IMG/VR virus record: IMGVR_UViG_3300024346_000121
Span: 1 to 46,840 of that record
Length of the DNA: 46,840 bases
Origin: a virus
Reading direction: 5' to 3' (one strand)
The translations under genes were made by a program, and so were the position numbers. The notes beneath the pieces are model-generated. The model ran no database searches, was not told where the DNA came from, and saw nothing but the letters and a program-made list of their open reading frames with translations. Position 1 is the first letter of the stretch, and each line of letters starts with the position of its first letter. This document shows, in pieces, positions 8,266-16,842 of the stretch.

Positions 8266-9240
8266 ATGGCTCAATATTTTGAACCCGGCACAGATACTAA
8301 TGCTAACTTTGCAAACAGTGTCACAGGCCAAACTAACTCGTACTTCCTTCCAGCAGTTTACTCAAAGAAGGTTCTAAACTTCTTCCGTAAAGCTTCTGTA
8401 TGTGAAGCAATCACTAACACTGACTATGCTGGTGAAATTACTGCTTTCGGTGACTCTGTAAAGATCATCAAAGAGCCTGTAATTTCTGTTTCTGCTTACA
8501 CCCGTGGCAGCGACACTACAGCTACTAAGCTAACTGACCAAGAAGTTAATTTGGTTGTTGACAACGCTAACGCTTTTAAGTTTATCGTTGACGATATCGA
8601 AACTTCTATGTCTCATGTAAACTTCAAAGAAGTTGCATCTTCATCGGCTGCTTACGCTCTGCGTGATGCTTTCGATTCTGCTGTAATTGCTGAGATGTTT
8701 GCTGGTGTATCGGCTGCTACTCCTAACCATGTCCTTGGTTCTGACAGCACAACTGACCTAGCTGGCGGTACTTTTGATGGTACTGGTAACTTGGATATTG
8801 GTCAAGGTTCTGGCGAACACGATCCTTTGGATGTTATGGCTCACATGGCCCGTCTACTTGACGAGCAAAACGTGCCAGAAGAAGGTCGTTGGTTCCTAGC
8901 ACCGCCTAGCTTCTACGAGCAGCTTTCACAAGCAAGCTCTAAGTTGATGTCTGTAGACTTTAACGCTGGTCAAGGCTCTATCCGCAACGGTCTGGTTTCT
9001 TCAGGCAAGCTGCGTGGCTTTGACATGTATAAGTCTAACAACATTGCAGCTACTACTAACGCTGCTGGCAAGATCCTTGCTGGTCACGTTAGTTCTACTG
9101 CAACTGCACAGACTATCACTAGCACTGAGGTCATTCGTGATCCAGATAGCTTTGGTGACATCTGTCGTGGTCTGCATGTATTTGGAGCAGAGGTTCTACG
9201 ACCTGAAGCTCTAGTATCTGCCTTCTACGGTATAGACTAA
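8266..9240 (+). CDS. Major capsid protein
   Basis: This 324-residue protein forms the shell. Position after the scaffold, size and sequence pattern (TGQTNSYFLPAVYSKKVLNF, then VKIIKEPVISVSAYTRG, VDNANAFKFIVDDIE and PEEGRWFLAPPSFYEQL) fit HK97-fold capsid proteins of podoviruses. Codon use differs from its neighbours, with many C-ending codons (ttc, aac, gac), as expected for the most highly expressed gene. AGGAG lies 8 bases before ATG. A terminator follows at 9256-9283. There is no obvious N-terminal prohead-cleavage domain. Confidence 0.88.
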   Translation: MAQYFEPGTDTNANFANSVTGQTNSYFLPAVYSKKVLNFFRKASVCEAITNTDYAGEITAFGDSVKIIKEPVISVSAYTRGSDTTATKLTDQEVNLVVDNANAFKFIVDDIETSMSHVNFKEVASSSAAYALRDAFDSAVIAEMFAGVSAATPNHVLGSDSTTDLAGGTFDGTGNLDIGQGSGEHDPLDVMAHMARLLDEQNVPEEGRWFLAPPSFYEQLSQASSKLMSVDFNAGQGSIRNGLVSSGKLRGFDMYKSNNIAATTNAAGKILAGHVSSTATAQTITSTEVIRDPDSFGDICRGLHVFGAEVLRPEALVSAFYGID

Positions 9241-9255
9241 GCTGTAAATTAAAGT

Positions 9256-9283
9256 CGGGGGTGTAAAAGCCCCCGCACTTTTT
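9256..9283 (+). terminator. Intrinsic terminator after the capsid gene
   Basis: CGGGGG (9256-9261) and CCCCCG (9270-9275) form a 6-bp GC stem with an 8-base loop, followed by CACTTTTT. Downstream tail genes have no visible promoter of their own, so read-through must be partial. This would keep capsid mRNA more abundant than tail mRNA. Confidence 0.8.
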
Positions 9284-9295
9284 AAGGAGAAATAA

Positions 9296-9463
9296 ATGCC
9301 TCAAGTTGGAAGTAATGCAAAGCCTATAATGATTAAAGGCAAAAAAACTGGAAAGATTTTAGGCGATACAGGAAGTTGGTACACAAAAGAAAATAAGAAA
9401 AAATATGAAGATAACTATGATGCTATCTTTAGAAAAGATGAAACTAAATCAAAGGCACAGTAA
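9296..9463 (+). CDS. Small basic protein between capsid and tail genes
   Basis: A 55-residue Lys-rich protein. AAGGAG lies 6 bases before ATG 9296, and the stop is 2 bases before the next start. It contains KGKKTGKILGDTGSWYTKEN, a pattern like small head-decoration or connector accessory proteins, but I cannot assign a family. Its site just after the capsid terminator suggests a virion role. Confidence 0.7.
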   Translation: MPQVGSNAKPIMIKGKKTGKILGDTGSWYTKENKKKYEDNYDAIFRKDETKSKAQ

Positions 9464-9465
9464 TT

Positions 9466-10236
9466 ATGTCAACAAGTTATTTAGATTTAACAAATGAGCT
9501 TCTCCGCGAACTAAACGAAGTTCCTTTAACAGCAGGAAATTTTGCTGCTTCTATTGGCGTTCAACAACATGTTAAAGATTCTGTAAATCGTGCGTACTTT
9601 GATATAATTAATGAAGAACCGCAATGGCCTTATTTAGCAGTTACTGAAAGCGGTGATGTAGATCCTATGTACGGAAACGTATATGTAGAAACAGTAGTCG
9701 GACAAAGATATTATGAATTGAAACCTGCAAGTAGTTCTATTACTACTGATTATGGTTCAATAGATTGGGATAACTTTTATCTCACAACTGTAGGTGTTAG
9801 CGGTGAATCTGCTCCCTTTGAAGGGCGTAATTTACGTTATATTACCACAGAAGAATTTAAAGATTTTCGGAGAGTTTCTGAAAATTTAGATGATGCAAAC
9901 ACTCAAAACTATGGCGTTCCTAATGCTGTTACTAGAAGCCCAGATGCTAGAAAATTTGGATTAAGTCCAATACCAGATAAAGTTTATCGTATTTGGTTTT
10001 TTGCATGGAGCCTTCCTACAAAACTATCGAGTGCTACAGACACTTTAGTTTTTCCTGAAGTATACAGTTCTGTTTTATTATCAAGAGCTAGATATTACAT
10101 ACATCAATTTAAAGATAATCCACAAGCAGCAGCGTTTGCATTAGACGATTACAAAAAAGGCTTGCGTAGCATGAGGTCTAATTTATTAGAGCCTACTCCT
10201 GCGTATTTTAAAGATGATCGAATGAGATTCGTATAA
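9466..10236 (+). CDS. Tail tubular protein A-like head-tail adaptor
   Basis: This 256-residue protein matches the pattern of podovirus gp11-like adaptors: an N-terminal helical segment (YLDLTNELLRELNEVPL), an Asn/Tyr-rich beta middle, and a C-terminal helix with VFPEVYSSVLLSRARYYIHQ and LDDYKKGLRSMR. It would join the portal to the tail nozzle. It is coupled to the preceding 55-codon gene and followed 1 base later by the nozzle-like gene, the usual A-B order. Confidence 0.75.
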   Translation: MSTSYLDLTNELLRELNEVPLTAGNFAASIGVQQHVKDSVNRAYFDIINEEPQWPYLAVTESGDVDPMYGNVYVETVVGQRYYELKPASSSITTDYGSIDWDNFYLTTVGVSGESAPFEGRNLRYITTEEFKDFRRVSENLDDANTQNYGVPNAVTRSPDARKFGLSPIPDKVYRIWFFAWSLPTKLSSATDTLVFPEVYSSVLLSRARYYIHQFKDNPQAAAFALDDYKKGLRSMRSNLLEPTPAYFKDDRMRFV

Positions 10237-10237
10237 T

Positions 10238-11839
10238 ATGGCAGCTTCACAACCTTTTGGTATTTCATGCAAAGGTGGATTAAACACTAATCTTAATCAG
10301 CTTGAAATGCTCTCACAGCCGGGACTTGCTACAAAGTTACAAAACTTTGAAGTAGACCCTGACGGTGGTTATAGACGAATTAATGGTTTTACAGCTTTCG
10401 GTTCTACACGACCCAACGGCAGTAATAGAGTTTTAGGTATTCAAGTATATGCAGACGGTGTAGTTGTTTGTTCTGGCACAAATATATATTTTAGTGTTGA
10501 TGGCAATAGCTGGTTACAAATTAATAGATCTGGTGTACATAGTTCTGGAGATAATTATTCTACATTTACAGGACGAAGTGTTTTAACTAGATCAGGACAA
10601 AAACAAACATCTTTTGCGGTGTTTGAAGGTAATACAGATTATGGAGCATTAATTATTTGCGATGGTGCAAATAAACCTTATTATTTTTACATGACAGGTA
10701 CAGGTGATTTAAATACTCGTACTTTTTTTGCTGAAGAAATAACTGTAAATAGCACTGAAGCTCCTGATGTTTGTGCAATACATGATCATCATTTAGTAGT
10801 TTCAGGAACTTCAGAAAATAAAAATACTATTTATTATAGTCATAATTTTGAGCCAAATAACTTTACTGGTGCTGGAGCAGGAAGCATAAAGCTAAGTGAC
10901 CAAGTAGTAGCAATTAAAAGTTTTCGTAATGACTTAATGGTTTTTTGTAAAAATAGTATACATAAACTTATTAATATTAATGACTCTTCTAATATTGCAG
11001 TAGTTCCAATAACTAAAAATGTTGGTTGTTTAAGTTCTCACAGTGTTCAAGAAATTGGCGGTGACTTAGTATTTTTAAGTCCTGACGGTATTCGTTCAGT
11101 TGCGGGTACTGCAAGAATCGGAGATGTTGAATTAGGATCTGTAAGTAGACAAGTACAAGATCTTATTTCAAACTTAGCAACATTAATAGATACACATGTA
11201 ATAACAAGTGCAGTATTAAGAAAAAAATCACAATATCGTTTATTTTATTCCCCAGCTACAGGAAATGTAGCAGATGCTAAAGGAATTATAGGAACTTTAA
11301 CAGCAAACGGTTTTGAGTTTTCTGAAACAAAAGGTATTCAAGCTTTAGGGCTTGACAGTGGTTTTGATGAAGAAAATATAGAACAAATATATCATGGAGA
11401 TAAAGACGGCTATATTTATAATCACGATATTGGATCCTCTTTTTTATCTTCAGGAGCAGAACAAAATATAGATGCTCAATACATTACACCTAATTTTGAT
11501 TTTGGTGATGTGGGTACGCGAAAAACAATGCACTATGCTAAAATTTCTGTGTCTCCTGAAGGGGGAGTAAGCCCTACTTTAAGAGTTAGGTATGATTATG
11601 AAGATCCTAATATTCCTCAACCATCTGATTATCCGTTAGCTACAATACCTTTGCCAGCTACTTTTGGTACTTCTTTATTCGGTACAGGAGTCTTTGGAGC
11701 AAGTAATGATCCAATGGTAAGACAAGCACTTGAAGGTAGTGGACATGCTGTTAGTTTTAGAATTAGCAGTTTAGATAAAAAGGCATCTTATTCAATAAAC
11801 GGTTTATATATTAATTACGTTCCATCGGGCAGGAGATAA
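10238..11839 (+). CDS. Tail tubular protein B-like / tail nozzle protein
   Basis: This 533-residue beta-rich protein opens with CKGGLNTNLNQLEMLSQPG and FEVDPDGGYRRINGF, the signature start of podovirus tail nozzle and stabilisation proteins. Blade-like repeats follow (IHDHHLVVSGTSENKNTIYY, GGDLVFLSPDGIRSVAGT). It would form the tail tube below the adaptor and anchor fibers. The start is 1 base after the preceding stop, so it is coupled. Confidence 0.8.
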   Translation: MAASQPFGISCKGGLNTNLNQLEMLSQPGLATKLQNFEVDPDGGYRRINGFTAFGSTRPNGSNRVLGIQVYADGVVVCSGTNIYFSVDGNSWLQINRSGVHSSGDNYSTFTGRSVLTRSGQKQTSFAVFEGNTDYGALIICDGANKPYYFYMTGTGDLNTRTFFAEEITVNSTEAPDVCAIHDHHLVVSGTSENKNTIYYSHNFEPNNFTGAGAGSIKLSDQVVAIKSFRNDLMVFCKNSIHKLININDSSNIAVVPITKNVGCLSSHSVQEIGGDLVFLSPDGIRSVAGTARIGDVELGSVSRQVQDLISNLATLIDTHVITSAVLRKKSQYRLFYSPATGNVADAKGIIGTLTANGFEFSETKGIQALGLDSGFDEENIEQIYHGDKDGYIYNHDIGSSFLSSGAEQNIDAQYITPNFDFGDVGTRKTMHYAKISVSPEGGVSPTLRVRYDYEDPNIPQPSDYPLATIPLPATFGTSLFGTGVFGASNDPMVRQALEGSGHAVSFRISSLDKKASYSINGLYINYVPSGRR

Positions 11840-11843
11840 CCAA

Positions 11844-14800
11844 ATGGCAGGTACGAGCTATACAAGACAAAGCACATTAACAGACGGTGATACAATCACT
11901 GCGGGTCTGTTTAATAATGAATACAATCAAATTGTAAGCGCATTTTCATATACAACTTCTGGAACAACAGGACATCAACATGATGGTTCTGCGGGCCAAG
12001 GTGGTCATATTCATACAATAGGCGACCAAGACTTTTTAAATAAAATTGTTGTAGATACAGCTAACAACCGTGTTGGCTTTTTTATTGAAGTAGGTGGCAG
12101 TGCAATAGAACAAGTTAGAGTTGAAGATGGTGCAGTAGTTCCTGTAACTGACAATGATGTCGATTTAGGTAGCTCTAGTGTTCAGTTTAAAGATTTATTT
12201 TTAAACGGAACTGCTAATATTGATGCTTTAGTTCTTACGTCAGGATCAACTGTAACTACTATTCTTAATGAAGATAACATGTCTTCTGATTCTGATACTG
12301 CTTTAGCTACTCAACAATCTATTAAAGCTTATGTAGATGCTCAAGTTACTGCCCAAGATCTTGACCTTACTGATGGTACAACTGTTATTGCAATTGATTT
12401 AGATTCTGAAACTCTAAGCATTTTAGGAGGAACAGGAATCACTTCTACTGCATCTGGTAACGGTGTAACTCTTGCTATTGACGGTACAGTTACAACACTT
12501 ACTGGAACGCAGACACTTACTAATAAAACTATTAATGCTGATAATAACACTATTCAAAACCTCGAAGTTGATAATTTAAAGTCAGGTGTATTAGATACTG
12601 ATATTTCTAGTGTGTCAAGCTCTGACGATACGCTTCCTTCTGCTAAAGCTGTAAAAACTTATGTAGATGCTCAAGTAACAGCACAAGACTTGGATTTCCA
12701 AGGAGATTCAGGTGGTGCTTTAAATATTGATTTAGACTCAGAAACTCTAACAGTAGCGGGCGGTGCGGGTATTGACACCTCTGGAGCTACTAATACTCTT
12801 ACTGTAGCGATTGATAGCACTGTAGCTACTCTCACAGGAACTCAAACGCTTACTAATAAAACTCTCACTGCTCCTACAATTTCAGGGAACTTAACTACTG
12901 ATGGTACTATTGATGGTCGTGATGTAGCTGCTGATGGTACTAAACTAGACGGAATAGAGGCTTCTGCAACCGCAGATCAGACAGATGCAGAGATTCGTGC
13001 AGCCGTTGAAGCTGCAACAGATTCAAATGTATTTACAGATGCAGACCATACAAAGCTTAATGCAATTGAAGCAAGCGCAGATGTAACTGATACTACTAAT
13101 GTTACAGCCGCTGGCGCATTAATGGATAGTGAAGTTACTAACCTAGCACAAGTTAAAGCTTTTGACTCTTCTGATTATGCTACGGCTGCTCAAGGAACTT
13201 TGGCTGCAAATGCTTTGCCTAAATCTGGCGGTGCAATGACTGGAGCTATAACAACTAACAGCACTTTTGACGGTGTTGATATTGCAACAAGAGATGGGGT
13301 GCTAACTACCACCACAAACACGGCAAACGCAGCACTTCCTAAAGCTGGTGGAACTATGTCTGGCGAGATTGCTATGGGAACTTCAAAAATTACTGGAGCA
13401 GGAGATCCTACAGCCAACCAAGATGTAGCTACAAAAGCTTATGTTGATACAGAAGTAGCTGGGGTTGTTGACTCTGCTCCCGCAGCTTTAAATACTTTAA
13501 ACGAATTAGCTGCTGCTTTAGGTGATGATGCTAATTTTTCTACAACTGTAACAAATAGTATAGCTGCTAAACTTCCTCTAGCTGGAGGCACAATGTCTGG
13601 TGATATTGCTATGGGATCTAACAAGATCACTGGCGTTACAGATCCTACATCGGCTCAAGACGCAGCTACTAAAGCTTATGTTGATTCATCTTCTATTTCA
13701 GTAGCTACTGATTCAGTTTTAGGAGGCATTGAATTATTTAGTAATACAGATCAAAGTGTGGCTGCAAATAGTGTAACTACTACTGCTTCAAGAACTTATG
13801 GCCTTCAATTAAACAGCGCAAACCAAGGTGTTGTTAATGTTCCTTGGACAGATACTAACACAACATATTCAGTTGGTGATGGTGGACTTACTGAAATAAA
13901 CTTTACCTCTGCTGATAACACGAAGCTAGACGGCATAGAAGCAAGCGCAACAGCAGATCAAACAGATGCAGAAATTAGAGCAGCCGTTGAAGCAGCTACA
14001 GATTCTAATGTTTTTACAGATGCGGATCATACTAAGCTAAACGGCATAGAGACAGGTGCTACCGCAGACCAAACAGCGGCAGAAATTCTGACAGCGATTA
14101 AAACTGTTGATGGTACAGGTTCAGGCTTAGATGCTGATCTTTTAGATGGTCTATCTGAAGGTACGTTTATGCGAAGGGCTGGTAACTCCCAGCTAGACAT
14201 GAACAACTTTGACATTTTGGGTGTCGATCAGATTTTTGGCGAAGGTGACACCGACACATACATGCAGTTTCATGCGGCTAATCAGTGGCGTGTTGTTACG
14301 GGCGGCTCGGAGCGTCTAGAAGTTAATGACACTGCCGTAACTGTGCCGGGAAACATGACCGTTAGCGGAATCCTAAGTGTTAGAAATGCAATTGATCTTG
14401 CTGACAGTGACATCCTGCGTTTCGGAACTGGCGATGACGTTGAGATGTTCTTTAGCGGAACCCATTTCTACATGGATTTGAATTCTGGAGGTAATAACTT
14501 CTACATCCGTGACACAACTACAACTCGCTTTACCTTTGATGACGCAGGTCACTTTACTGCCACAGGTAACGTAACTGCTTATTCTGATAGACGATTAAAG
14601 GATGACATCCAACCAATCGAAGGTGCCTTAGAAAAAGTAAGCACCCTTAGTGGTAACACTTACCAGCGTAATGACTTACTCGACAAAGACCCTGAGAGAC
14701 GCTACGCAGGTGTCATTGCTCAAGAGGTTGAAGTTGTATTACCCGAAGCTGTCTCTGAGTCAGAGGACGGTACTAAGACTGTAGATTACAACGCAGTGAT

Positions 14801-14867
14801 CGCCTTGCTAGTAGAGTCCATTAAAGAACTTAAAGCAGAGGTTTCACAACTTAAAGGAGGTGACTGA
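11844..14867 (+). CDS. Tail fiber with C-terminal S74 intramolecular chaperone
   Basis: This 1007-residue protein is the likely receptor-binding fiber. The N-terminus (SYTRQSTLTDGDTITAGLFN) would attach to the tail. The shaft holds repeats: LTGTQTLTNKT; two copies of EASATADQTDAEIRAAVEAA; and AGGTMSG(E/D)IAMG with ATKAYVD, a classic trimeric fiber repeat. The last ~95 residues are a peptidase S74 chaperone beginning SDRRLKDDI, with likely catalytic Ser914 and Lys919, and ending in a coiled coil. By family knowledge the chaperone folds the trimer and then cuts itself off. Base composition rises in GC from about 14160. AGGAG precedes the start. Confidence 0.92.
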   Translation: MAGTSYTRQSTLTDGDTITAGLFNNEYNQIVSAFSYTTSGTTGHQHDGSAGQGGHIHTIGDQDFLNKIVVDTANNRVGFFIEVGGSAIEQVRVEDGAVVPVTDNDVDLGSSSVQFKDLFLNGTANIDALVLTSGSTVTTILNEDNMSSDSDTALATQQSIKAYVDAQVTAQDLDLTDGTTVIAIDLDSETLSILGGTGITSTASGNGVTLAIDGTVTTLTGTQTLTNKTINADNNTIQNLEVDNLKSGVLDTDISSVSSSDDTLPSAKAVKTYVDAQVTAQDLDFQGDSGGALNIDLDSETLTVAGGAGIDTSGATNTLTVAIDSTVATLTGTQTLTNKTLTAPTISGNLTTDGTIDGRDVAADGTKLDGIEASATADQTDAEIRAAVEAATDSNVFTDADHTKLNAIEASADVTDTTNVTAAGALMDSEVTNLAQVKAFDSSDYATAAQGTLAANALPKSGGAMTGAITTNSTFDGVDIATRDGVLTTTTNTANAALPKAGGTMSGEIAMGTSKITGAGDPTANQDVATKAYVDTEVAGVVDSAPAALNTLNELAAALGDDANFSTTVTNSIAAKLPLAGGTMSGDIAMGSNKITGVTDPTSAQDAATKAYVDSSSISVATDSVLGGIELFSNTDQSVAANSVTTTASRTYGLQLNSANQGVVNVPWTDTNTTYSVGDGGLTEINFTSADNTKLDGIEASATADQTDAEIRAAVEAATDSNVFTDADHTKLNGIETGATADQTAAEILTAIKTVDGTGSGLDADLLDGLSEGTFMRRAGNSQLDMNNFDILGVDQIFGEGDTDTYMQFHAANQWRVVTGGSERLEVNDTAVTVPGNMTVSGILSVRNAIDLADSDILRFGTGDDVEMFFSGTHFYMDLNSGGNNFYIRDTTTTRFTFDDAGHFTATGNVTAYSDRRLKDDIQPIEGALEKVSTLSGNTYQRNDLLDKDPERRYAGVIAQEVEVVLPEAVSESEDGTKTVDYNAVIALLVESIKELKAEVSQLKGGD

Positions 14868-15409
14868 TGACTCTACCAACTTCAGGCGCGATTAGTCTTA
14901 ATCAAATGCACGTTGAAGCTGGTGGACAGTCTGGCACAATTGTAAGTCTAAACGACAGCGATGTGCGTTCCCTAATAGGAAAAGCTAGTGGGGCTACTTC
15001 CAGTTTTTCCCAATTCTATGGGGCCAGTAACCTGCTAGATACTCAGACTGTAACAGTCGGCTACCTAGCCCCATCCTTGTACACGTTTCAGACAAGGGGC
15101 TTTGACTCAACTTTATCAGTAGGTTCTATTTCAGATGGAACACTGAACCCAGTAAGTAACGCCTCAATCGTCATATTAGCTTGGCTGGGTGCTAACAGCA
15201 CCGGATCAAGTGTACTCAACCGGGTGTATCTAACCGTAAGTGGGGTAAGAGCTAATAGTGGATGGACAAGTATGAAAGTAGGATCAACAACCTACACCAG
15301 AACATCAGCAACTTATTCAAACAATAGTACGGTAACTAACTGGTCGTGGTCAACTACAAGTAGTCCGTTCGGATCAACCGGATCAAGTGTTGCAGTGGAG
15401 TTCTCATAA
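14867..15409 (+). CDS. Fiber-associated small structural protein
   Basis: A 180-residue Ser/Thr/Gly-rich beta protein. Its start (TLPTSGAISLNQMHVEAGGQ, then ATSSFSQFYGAS) is a pattern I associate with phage tail and baseplate-type proteins encoded beside fibers. The ATG overlaps the fiber stop (TGATG), so it is coupled. A role as a second tip or adhesin, or in fiber attachment, is plausible. Composition matches the GC-richer fiber end rather than the upstream genes. Confidence 0.7.
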   Translation: MTLPTSGAISLNQMHVEAGGQSGTIVSLNDSDVRSLIGKASGATSSFSQFYGASNLLDTQTVTVGYLAPSLYTFQTRGFDSTLSVGSISDGTLNPVSNASIVILAWLGANSTGSSVLNRVYLTVSGVRANSGWTSMKVGSTTYTRTSATYSNNSTVTNWSWSTTSSPFGSTGSSVAVEFS

Positions 15410-16197
15410 TGGAAAGATTATATACAAAAAAAACAGACGAAATGGAATCAGATACAGAGTTCGCCTGTGTAGCTAAGGAAAATCTGTACATTGAAGTACC
15501 CATAGGTAACAGAACTGAGGCTGAAGTACAGCTTGCTATTGACGACGCGCTTTTGCATACAGCGTTGAGCAAGTTTAAACCAGTCCAATGTAGAGATGAT
15601 GTCTACTGTGACAAGCAGATAGTTCGTCAGGACTACTCTACTGGTACGACAGAGGCGCAATTGATGGCTGAAGAACTACAGGCGAGCTTTCCTGACTATC
15701 AGGATTGGTTAAGGTGGGAGTTCAATATCATAGGAAGGTATACCCCATACAGGGAGCCATATGCTAACGGTGGTTTGAGCTTCTACAACTTCGGACAGGT
15801 TCCTAGTGAAAAGCTATTACTTGAATTTGGAACATCTTACCCAACCACAAACCTTATGGATTGGCATGGTTTCAAGTTTGATTCTGAAACTAAGGAAATA
15901 ATGCTCAAAGTAGTTTTTAAACTGTACGATGGTGAAACTCCTGACCTACCATACAACGATGGTAACTTCTATGCCGCCACTCACAGTCAGGACGGAACCA
16001 CTAGCGACTGGGTGGATTACTACGCATACGCCACACCTAAGCTCATACGTGAGTTTTGCGCTGATAAAGGATTGTCGTATCCATTACCACCAACCACACA
16101 CACGGACTGTGACGTTGTATGGTGCTGGGGCTTTGTGTTTAACAAAGACACTTTAGAGTATGGGCCTGTTAAAGCTTATGCTAGATATAATTTATAA
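15409..16197 (+). CDS. Hypothetical protein downstream of the fiber
   Basis: This 262-residue protein starts inside the previous stop (TAATG). It is rich in Tyr, Trp and Asp (DYQDWLRWEFNIIGRYTPYR, WHGFKFDSETKEIM, DCDVVWCWGFVFNKD). I see no signal peptide, membrane segment or family motif. Coupling to the fiber genes and shared composition suggest a tail-tip, fiber assembly or host-range protein acquired with them. Function unknown. Confidence 0.65.
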   Translation: MERLYTKKTDEMESDTEFACVAKENLYIEVPIGNRTEAEVQLAIDDALLHTALSKFKPVQCRDDVYCDKQIVRQDYSTGTTEAQLMAEELQASFPDYQDWLRWEFNIIGRYTPYREPYANGGLSFYNFGQVPSEKLLLEFGTSYPTTNLMDWHGFKFDSETKEIMLKVVFKLYDGETPDLPYNDGNFYAATHSQDGTTSDWVDYYAYATPKLIREFCADKGLSYPLPPTTHTDCDVVWCWGFVFNKDTLEYGPVKAYARYNL

Positions 16198-16215
16198 TTT
16201 AGTAAGGGGAACTAT

Positions 16216-16656
16216 ATGCTTGCAGAACTAGCCGCAGCTAATGCCGCCTTTGCAGTTATTAAAAGTACAATAGCTAACGGTCAAGAACTAGCAAGTGTAG
16301 CACAACAAGCAACCACATACTTTGATTCTAAAAGTTCTATAGCTAAACAAGCTAATAAAGGTGGAAATAAATCAGACATGCAAGCTTTTATGGCTTTAGA
16401 AACTTTAAAGCAACAAGAAGAAGAGCTTAGAGAAATTATGATTTATGGTGGTAGAGCCAACATGTATCAAGACTGGCTTCAATTTCAGTCTGATTGTAAA
16501 CGTAAAAGAGCAGATGCTGAAAAACAAAAGTCATATAAATCAGCTAAAAATCGTGAGCTAATGTTAAATATTTTTACTGTTATATGTGTAACACTTGTAG
16601 CAGTCCCCGTTATTGGCACACTTGTTTATTTAATAGTAAGTATTTTAAAAGGATAA
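16216..16656 (+). CDS. Conserved-type structural or lysis-region protein with C-terminal membrane segment
   Basis: This 146-residue protein is helical (AELAAANAAFAVIKSTIANG), then charged (MALETLKQQEEELREIM), then carries one membrane segment near the C-terminus (about 123-144, NIFTVICVTLVAVPVIGTLV). Similar proteins sit beside the holin in T7-like marine phages. It may be a virion or membrane accessory protein. GGGG precedes ATG 16216 and the next gene follows 4 bases after its stop. Confidence 0.65.
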   Translation: MLAELAAANAAFAVIKSTIANGQELASVAQQATTYFDSKSSIAKQANKGGNKSDMQAFMALETLKQQEEELREIMIYGGRANMYQDWLQFQSDCKRKRADAEKQKSYKSAKNRELMLNIFTVICVTLVAVPVIGTLVYLIVSILKG

Positions 16657-16660
16657 TAAC

Positions 16661-16840
16661 ATGAATGAGCTTAGTGAACCAACAAAAGATATGTTAGATG
16701 TTGCAGCAGCTTCTACGGCTTTAGCTTCTTTAGCTGCGTGGCTACCACCTACAGCTTCTCTCTTGACAATTGTCTGGTTAAGTCTTAGAATTTATGTGCA
16801 GATTCAAGAGTTTAAACAAAACCCCAAGCAGGATGATTAA
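16661..16840 (+). CDS. Small holin-like membrane protein
   Basis: A 59-residue protein with a helical, Ala-rich N-terminus, a hydrophobic segment (TALASLAAWLPPTASLLTIV, about 19-38, extended by WLSLRIYV) and a charged C-terminus (QEFKQNPKQDD). Size, topology and location fit small class II-type podovirus holins, which open the inner membrane for lysis. AAGGA lies 7 bases before ATG. The gene contains an internal promoter (16763-16791). Confidence 0.6.
   Translation: MNELSEPTKDMLDVAAASTALASLAAWLPPTASLLTIVWLSLRIYVQIQEFKQNPKQDD
16763..16791 (+). promoter_or_regulatory. Sigma70-type promoter inside the small holin gene
   Basis: TTGACA (16763-16768), a 17-base spacer and TAGAAT (16786-16791) match 11 of 12 consensus bases. 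Transcription would begin near 16798, 45 bases before the 895-residue internal protein gene. It is the only promoter of this quality I found inside the late arm. Confidence 0.6.
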
Positions 16841-16842
16841 TA

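Noticed and set aside
12341-13630. Long antisense ORFs under the fiber gene
   Set aside because: They mirror Thr/Ala/Asp-rich repeats of the fiber frame, lack ribosome sites and have odd Val/Pro-rich composition.
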